Source: JALZCH01 sp036400075 (GTDB lineage Bacteria; Acidobacteriota; Blastocatellia; Pyrinomonadales; Pyrinomonadaceae). From it: a stretch of 18,612 nucleotides of DNA. The stretch is from assembly GCA_036400075.1 (NCBI GenBank), contig DASWLV010000184.1, positions 1 through 18,612 of the forward strand. Direction: 5' to 3'. Of the stretch, positions 14,660-18,612 are shown in pieces. The notes below the pieces were generated by a model. The model worked only from the letters and a program-made list of their open reading frames with translations. It was not told the DNA's origin and did no database searches. How positions within the stretch are numbered: the stretch's first letter is position 1; each line of letters starts with the position of its first letter. The position numbers and the translations under genes are program-made.

Positions 14660-15447
14660 TGCAGCTTGAAGTCATTTCACGCGAGCCAACCGAAAAGCTG
14701 AGCGAAACGCCTTTGCTGTTTATTCACGGCTCCGGTCACGGCGCCTGGTGCTGGGAAGAAAATTTTCTTGATTATTTTGCGGCGCGTGGTTTCAGCTCAC
14801 ACGCCGTCAGCTTGCGCGGTCACGGCAACAGCGAGGGAAAAGATAAGCTGCGCTGGGCTTCCGTTAAAGATTATGTCTCCGATGTCGCTCAAATTGCCGA
14901 CCGATTTCAAAACAAACCCGTCGTCATCGGACATTCGCTCGGCGGTCTGGTCGTGCAAAAATATTTGGAACGGCACGAAGCGCCCGCCGGAGTTTTGCTG
15001 GCTTCGTCGCCGGTTTCGGGAATGTTCCGCGACGGGACGCGGCTGTTTTTTCGCAAACCTTTTTTGTTCCTGCGAGTTTTTGCCACAATGAATACACAAA
15101 AAATTTACGGCACGCGGGAACGAGTCCACGACGGTCTTTTTTCCAAAAAGGCGTCGAAAACTAAAATTGCAGGCTACAGCGAAAAAATCGGAGAAGAATC
15201 GTTTCGCGCTTTTTTGGAGATGCTATTTCTGCTTCCGAATCCCGAATTGATAAAATCTCCGCTTCTTGTAATCGGCGCGGCAAACGATAGGATTGTCAGC
15301 GAAAATTCGATTCTCAAAACCGCGCAAAGTTATCGAGCGGACGTTAAAATCTTTCCCGATATGGCGCACGATTTAATGCTCGAAGAAGGCTGGGAAACGG
15401 TCGCCGAGTTTATTTGTTCGTGGTTGAAAACAAGACTGGTGAAATGA
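14659..15447 (+). CDS. Alpha/beta-fold hydrolase
   Basis: A 262-residue protein with the complete catalytic set: nucleophile Ser93 in G-H-S-L-G-G, acid Asp210 in A-A-N-D-R-I-V, and His237 in M-A-H-D-L-M-L. The oxyanion loop H-G-S-G is at residues 23-26. A cap region (about 118-195) is Phe-rich. There is no signal peptide, so it acts in the cytoplasm. It resembles small-molecule esterases/lipases and thioesterase-like enzymes; the substrate is unknown. It overlaps obg at the 5' end by one base and nadD at the 3' end by four bases (ATGA), so it is firmly within the operon and probably co-translated. Confidence 0.92.
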   Translation: MQLEVISREPTEKLSETPLLFIHGSGHGAWCWEENFLDYFAARGFSSHAVSLRGHGNSEGKDKLRWASVKDYVSDVAQIADRFQNKPVVIGHSLGGLVVQKYLERHEAPAGVLLASSPVSGMFRDGTRLFFRKPFLFLRVFATMNTQKIYGTRERVHDGLFSKKASKTKIAGYSEKIGEESFRAFLEMLFLLPNPELIKSPLLVIGAANDRIVSENSILKTAQSYRADVKIFPDMAHDLMLEEGWETVAEFICSWLKTRLVK

Positions 15448-16115
15448 AAAAAATCGCGTTTTACGGCGGCAGCTTCGATCCGGTTCACAAAGGGCATCTG
15501 GCGATTGCAGAAACTTTGCTCGAAAAGTTTCGGCTTGACGAATTTTATTTCGTCCCGGCTTTTCGCGCGCCGCATAAACGCGACAAAAAAATAGTTTCGC
15601 CGTTTTGCCGCTACGCAATGCTCGCGCTGGCGACGAACGACGAACCGCGAATCAAAATTTCCACAATCGAGCTTGAAGCGCCGGAAAAGCCTTATACAAT
15701 CGAGACTCTAACCAAACTTAAAAATCATTACGAAACCGGAACGCAGATTTTTTTTGTGATGGGCGCTGATTCGTGGAATGAAATCAACACCTGGCGCGAT
15801 TGGCAGAAACTTCTTCTGTTAACAAACTTTATCGTCGTCACGCGCCCCGCGCACGACATTGAAACCGCGCACGTCACGCCCGAAATTAAGGCAAAAATCG
15901 TTGATTTACGAACAACGAATGATGAACAACGAATGATGAAAAACGAACAACGAACAACGAACGAAACCGGAATTTTTATCACCGATGCCGTGCAGATAGA
16001 CGTTTCTTCGACCGCCATTCGGCGCGAAATTTCATTGCAAAACGACGAAAATTGGCGCAAACTCGTTGATGAAAAAGTTGTTAATTATATCGAGAAATAC
16101 AAACTTTATAGATAA
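15444..16115 (+). CDS. nadD: Nicotinate-nucleotide adenylyltransferase
   Basis: A 223-residue enzyme of NAD synthesis that converts nicotinate mononucleotide and ATP to deamido-NAD. The nucleotidyltransferase motif G-G-S-F-D-P-V-H-K-G-H is at residues 8-18, F-V-M-G-A-D-S-W near 104-111, and the second ATP-binding motif V-S-S-T-A-I-R at 187-193. The ATG at 15444 was chosen because the enzyme core begins immediately and it overlaps the previous stop (ATGA); a TTG at 15414 is unlikely. Residues about 157-174 (T-T-N-D-E-Q-R, M-M-K-N-E-Q-R, T-T-N-E) are an in-frame low-complexity insert encoded by a heptanucleotide array. They lie just before the final motif, in a region that is variable in the family, and explain the slightly long protein. 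The catalytic motifs are intact, so the enzyme is likely active. Confidence 0.96.
   Translation: MKKIAFYGGSFDPVHKGHLAIAETLLEKFRLDEFYFVPAFRAPHKRDKKIVSPFCRYAMLALATNDEPRIKISTIELEAPEKPYTIETLTKLKNHYETGTQIFFVMGADSWNEINTWRDWQKLLLLTNFIVVTRPAHDIETAHVTPEIKAKIVDLRTTNDEQRMMKNEQRTTNETGIFITDAVQIDVSSTAIRREISLQNDENWRKLVDEKVVNYIEKYKLYR
15911..15959. repeat. In-frame heptanucleotide tandem array inside nadD (seven units)
   Basis: Seven contiguous 7-base units occur: AACAACG, AATGATG, AACAACG, AATGATG, AAAAACG, AACAACG, AACAACG, then a partial unit. Three heptamers equal 21 bases, so the array reads as a 7-residue repeat and keeps the frame open. It resembles the short tandemly repeated repetitive sequences known from filamentous cyanobacteria. 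Confidence 0.88.
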
Positions 16116-16118
16116 AAA

Positions 16119-16544
16119 ATGGAGCAAACTTTAAAAGAAAAATCATTGCAACACGACGGAACAGCCGTCGCCGAAGCGCAGGCTGAACCGGCGGATGTTT
16201 TGGACGAGCGTTTAATCGGCGCTTTGCGCGCCGCGAGCGACAAAAAAGCGGTTAATTCGCTTGTTCTCGATTTGCGCGAGGTGACGGAATTTACCGATTT
16301 TTTTATTATCACGAACGGAACTAACGTGCGTCAGGTTCAGGCTATCGCCGACGGAATCTCGGAAGATTTGAAGCTGATTGACGCGCGCCCGATCCGAATC
16401 GAAGGTTACAACACCGCCGAATGGATTTTGATGGATTACGGCGATTTCGTCGTCCATATTTTTGAGGAAAAATCGCGTGAATTCTTCGATCTGGAGCGCC
16501 TCTGGCGCGACGCCAAACGAGTCCAAATCCCGGAAAATCTTTAA
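16119..16544 (+). CDS. rsfS: Ribosomal silencing factor RsfS
   Basis: A 141-residue protein. The RsfS domain occupies about residues 30-138: V-L-D-L-R-E-V-T-E-F-T-D-F-F-I-I-T-N-G-T-N-V-R-Q-V-Q-A-I-A, then W-I-L-M-D-Y-G-D-F-V-V-H-I-F and F-F-D-L-E-R-L-W. RsfS binds ribosomal protein L14 on the 50S subunit and blocks joining to 30S under nutrient limitation. The first 28 residues are an Ala/Glu-rich extension not needed for the fold. It starts 3 bases after the nadD stop; the nadD-rsfS pairing is conserved widely among bacteria and supports both calls. Confidence 0.96.
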   Translation: MEQTLKEKSLQHDGTAVAEAQAEPADVLDERLIGALRAASDKKAVNSLVLDLREVTEFTDFFIITNGTNVRQVQAIADGISEDLKLIDARPIRIEGYNTAEWILMDYGDFVVHIFEEKSREFFDLERLWRDAKRVQIPENL

Positions 16545-16562
16545 TAGACCGTACAAAAATAA

Positions 16563-17198
16563 ATGGCTCACATTGTTTTGCTCGGCGATTCGATTTTCGA
16601 TAACAAATCCTACGTCGGCGCGGGCGGAAAAGATGTTGTCGCGCATCTGCGCGAAGCGATTCCGGCGGATTGGCGGGCGACTCTGAAAGCGGTTGACGGC
16701 AGTGTAACTGAAAATGTTTCGCGTCAGCTTTCGGATTTGCCGGAAACTGCAACGCATTTAATAATCAGCGTCGGCGGTAACAATGCGTTAATGAACACGG
16801 ATGTGCTGCAAATGCGCGCCGATTCTGCCGCCCGGGTTTTGAACGAACTGGCAAATCGCGCGGAGCGTTTCGAGCAGGATTACAGCGAAATGCTCCGAAC
16901 GGTTTTGTCGAAAAATTTGCCGACTGCCGTTTGCACGATTTATTTTCCGAACTTTCCCGACGCGCAGACTCAGCGCATTGCGGTCGCCGCTTTGGCGACG
17001 TTTAACGACGCGATTATCCGACAGGCAATTCTTAACAATTTGCCGCTTCTGGATTTGCGTTTGATTTGCAGCGAAAAAGCCGATTACGCCAATCCAATCG
17101 AGCCATCCGACATCGGCGGCAGAAAAATCGCTCAAAAGATTTTCGGGCTAATCGAAAAGCACGATTTTTCTAAACGCCGAACACAGATTTTTGCTTGA
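16563..17198 (+). CDS. SGNH-hydrolase-like protein with a non-canonical block V
   Basis: A 211-residue cytoplasmic protein. Block I L-L-G-D-S10-I-F-D-N carries the nucleophile Ser; block III is G-G-N-N (71-74), with the usual GxND Asp replaced by Asn. The C-terminal block reads A-N-P-I-E180-P-S-D-I-G-G-R-K-I-A: the spacing matches the usual D-x-x-H-P-x-x-x-G, but Glu stands where the catalytic His is expected. It may use another base, belong to a subfamily with a changed catalytic set, or be non-hydrolytic. The substrate is unknown. It lies in the obg operon 18 bases after rsfS, and its stop is one base before the channel gene's ATG. Confidence 0.83.
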   Translation: MAHIVLLGDSIFDNKSYVGAGGKDVVAHLREAIPADWRATLKAVDGSVTENVSRQLSDLPETATHLIISVGGNNALMNTDVLQMRADSAARVLNELANRAERFEQDYSEMLRTVLSKNLPTAVCTIYFPNFPDAQTQRIAVAALATFNDAIIRQAILNNLPLLDLRLICSEKADYANPIEPSDIGGRKIAQKIFGLIEKHDFSKRRTQIFA

Positions 17199-17199
17199 A

Positions 17200-18027
17200 A
17201 TGAAACCCGATCTCAGTGAACGCCCGGATGCGCACTGGCGCAGCGTTTTGCACGAAGTAGTTTTTGAAGCCGAAACGCGCGCCGGTAAAACCTTTGATGT
17301 GGCGTTGATTTGGTGCATCATTTTGAGCGTCGCGGTGGTCGTTTTGGAAAGCGTCGGCAGCATTAGAGCCAAATATGGAGATTTGCTTTATTTAATCGAA
17401 TGGTTCTTTACACTGCTGTTTACGTTTGAATATATTTTGAGACTTTTTGCGGTTCGAAAACCGCTGCGCTATGCGACGAGCTTTTTCGGAATGGTTGATT
17501 TGCTCGCGATTATTCCGACATATTTGAGCATTTTCATAGTCGGCAGCCAATATTTATTGACGATCCGCATTTTACGCCTGCTGCGTATTTTCCGAATCTT
17601 TAAGTTAACCGAATATTTGAGCGAGGCAAACGTAATTTCGACGGCTTTGCGCGCGAGCCGCCGCAAAATCAGCGTTTTTCTGCTGGCGGTTTTTTCGCTC
17701 GCCGTAATTATCGGCTCGCTGATGTATGTCGTCGAAGGCGAGGCAAACGGATTTATTAATATTCCCACCAGCATTTACTGGGCAATCGTGACTTTGACGA
17801 CTGTCGGTTACGGCGATCTTTCTCCGCAAACTCCTATGGGAAAAATTTTGGCGTCAATCGTGATGATTATGGGCTACGGCATTATCGCCGTCCCGACCGG
17901 AATCGTCACCGTTGAGCTTTCGCATGCCGCCAGAAAACCCGCGACGACACAATCCTGCCCGGAGTGCAGCGAGCAGGGACACGACCTTGATGCTGTTTAC
18001 TGCAAATATTGCAGCGCGCGGTTGTAA
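17200..18027 (+). CDS. Voltage-gated-type potassium channel with C-terminal zinc ribbon
   Basis: A 275-residue inner-membrane protein. Six hydrophobic segments are visible at about 33-51, 61-84, 93-114, an S4-like helix at 117-137 with regularly spaced Arg (I-R-I-L-R-L-L-R-I-F-R-I-F-K), 156-177 and 213-239. The pore loop contains the K+ selectivity filter T-V-G-Y-G-D (201-206). The cytoplasmic tail ends in C253-x2-C256-x11-C268-x2-C271, a small zinc-ribbon motif that is not typical of Kv-type channels and may sense or assemble. The ATG at 17200 was chosen over the TTG at 17191, which overlaps the upstream gene. It sits between genes of ribosome maturation. Confidence 0.93.
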   Translation: MKPDLSERPDAHWRSVLHEVVFEAETRAGKTFDVALIWCIILSVAVVVLESVGSIRAKYGDLLYLIEWFFTLLFTFEYILRLFAVRKPLRYATSFFGMVDLLAIIPTYLSIFIVGSQYLLTIRILRLLRIFRIFKLTEYLSEANVISTALRASRRKISVFLLAVFSLAVIIGSLMYVVEGEANGFINIPTSIYWAIVTLTTVGYGDLSPQTPMGKILASIVMIMGYGIIAVPTGIVTVELSHAARKPATTQSCPECSEQGHDLDAVYCKYCSARL

Positions 18028-18051
18028 ATTTAAATCAATATCTTTTTAGAA

Positions 18052-18504
18052 ATGCGTTTTCGTTTCGTTTGGATCGGCAAAACCAAGGACAAAAACTGGC
18101 GCGCGCTGCAAGAAGAATATCTCGCCCGCCTGTCGCATTTTGCCCGCGTCGAAATTTCGGAAATCAAAGAAAGCCAGCCGCACGACACTAAAGAAACTGA
18201 AGGCAAACGGATTTTAGACGTTTTGCCGGAAAACGCTTTTACGGTTTTGCTGGATGTTGCGGGAAAACAAATCGGTTCGCGCGAATTAGCCGGAGAAATC
18301 GAAAATTGGCAAAACCGCAGTTTGAAAGAAATAGTCTTTATAATCGGCGGTCAGGACGGAGTTTCCGAAGCAATTATTGCGCGCGCGAATTTTAAACTGT
18401 CTCTTTCAAAAATGACTTTTACGCACGAAACGGCGCGAGTCATTCTGCTCGAACAAATTTATCGCGCGTTTACGATTATTCACCGTTTTCCTTATCAAAA
18501 ATAA
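18052..18504 (+). CDS. rlmH: 23S rRNA pseudouridine-1915 N3-methyltransferase RlmH
   Basis: A 150-residue SPOUT-fold methyltransferase that methylates pseudouridine 1915 in helix 69 of 23S rRNA, using S-adenosylmethionine, on the assembled 70S ribosome. The SAM-binding knot shows F-I-I-G-G-Q-D-G-V-S (96-105) and the helix T-H-E-T-A-R-V-I-L-L-E-Q-I-Y-R-A (124-139). The usual C-terminal P-Y-H-(R/K) is P-Y-Q-K here. The length is typical. It is the last recognised gene of the obg operon and starts 24 bases after the channel stop. No intrinsic terminator is seen after it within the window. Confidence 0.95.
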   Translation: MRFRFVWIGKTKDKNWRALQEEYLARLSHFARVEISEIKESQPHDTKETEGKRILDVLPENAFTVLLDVAGKQIGSRELAGEIENWQNRSLKEIVFIIGGQDGVSEAIIARANFKLSLSKMTFTHETARVILLEQIYRAFTIIHRFPYQK

Positions 18505-18549
18505 GCGTACAAAACAAATAAGTAATCAGGCAGAATAAATTAATAAGAT

Positions 18550-18576
18550 TTTTATCACAGATGGACACGGATAAAA
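18550..18576. repeat. Possible dispersed repeat (ATCACAGATGGACACGGATA)
   Basis: The non-coding tail contains CACAGATGGACACGGATAAA, which resembles the CACAGATG/GACACGGAT-type short repeats scattered in intergenic regions of several bacterial genomes. Only one copy is seen here, so the repeat status is from recall, not from this window. Confidence 0.3.
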
Positions 18577-18612
18577 GACCGATGTTTTTTGATAAAGAGA
18601 GTTTGATTTCTT

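Noticed and set aside
15911..15959. Repeat array as a CRISPR
   Set aside because: Units are 7 bases with no spacers and lie in an open coding frame.
16212..16757. 181-residue minus-strand frame
   Set aside because: Antisense to rsfS and the SGNH-like gene, both of which have clear family motifs.

Overview
The window looks like chromosomal DNA of a Gram-negative-type bacterium, most likely an acidobacterium of the Blastocatellia/Pyrinomonadaceae kind. This is inferred from the composition of the coding sequences (many gcg, gaa, aaa and ttt codons in the same genes), from the gene order obg-nadD-rsfS-rlmH, and from secreted OmpA-like and Tat-exported proteins. There is no rRNA or other decisive taxonomic marker, so the assignment is tentative.

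Layout. Positions 161-472 hold a small STAS anti-sigma-factor antagonist, followed by about 520 AT-rich bases without a gene. Positions 993-5174 hold two large exported proteins, separated by a strong intrinsic terminator: an OmpA-domain protein and a Tat-exported SGNH/GDSL hydrolase. A tRNA with anticodon CAT (5311-5382, minus strand) and a DHH-family phosphoesterase (5434-6396, minus) follow. A small plus-strand cluster (6504-7664) encodes a GNAT acetyltransferase, an unrecognised 96-residue protein and a VOC/glyoxalase-fold protein. A MerR-type regulator and an HNH endonuclease (7978-8999) overlap by one base. They are bracketed by a direct repeat: the intact 3' end of a molybdopterin oxidoreductase gene on the right, and a frameshifted copy of that same 3' end (7690-7837) on the left.

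The minus-strand operon 9051-13522 encodes a two-protein membrane molybdoenzyme. One protein fuses a four-cluster ferredoxin to an eight-helix NrfD/DmsC-type membrane anchor; the other is the catalytic subunit, which has no Tat signal. Diverging from it is a tightly packed plus-strand operon (13625-18504): obg GTPase, alpha/beta hydrolase, nadD, rsfS, an SGNH-like protein, a voltage-gated-type potassium channel with a C-terminal zinc ribbon, and rlmH. The core of this operon is ribosome assembly and silencing (Obg, RsfS, RlmH) plus NAD synthesis (NadD). The hydrolases and the channel are accessory passengers.

Most notable are: the MerR-HNH pair between a gene end and its decayed duplicate, with a perfect palindrome upstream; a heptanucleotide tandem array inserted in frame inside nadD, with a second heptamer array in the obg promoter region; the fused FeS-NrfD partner with a Tat-less Mo subunit; and an SGNH-like protein with Glu where the catalytic His is expected. 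No CRISPR array, transposase, integrase or rRNA was found.
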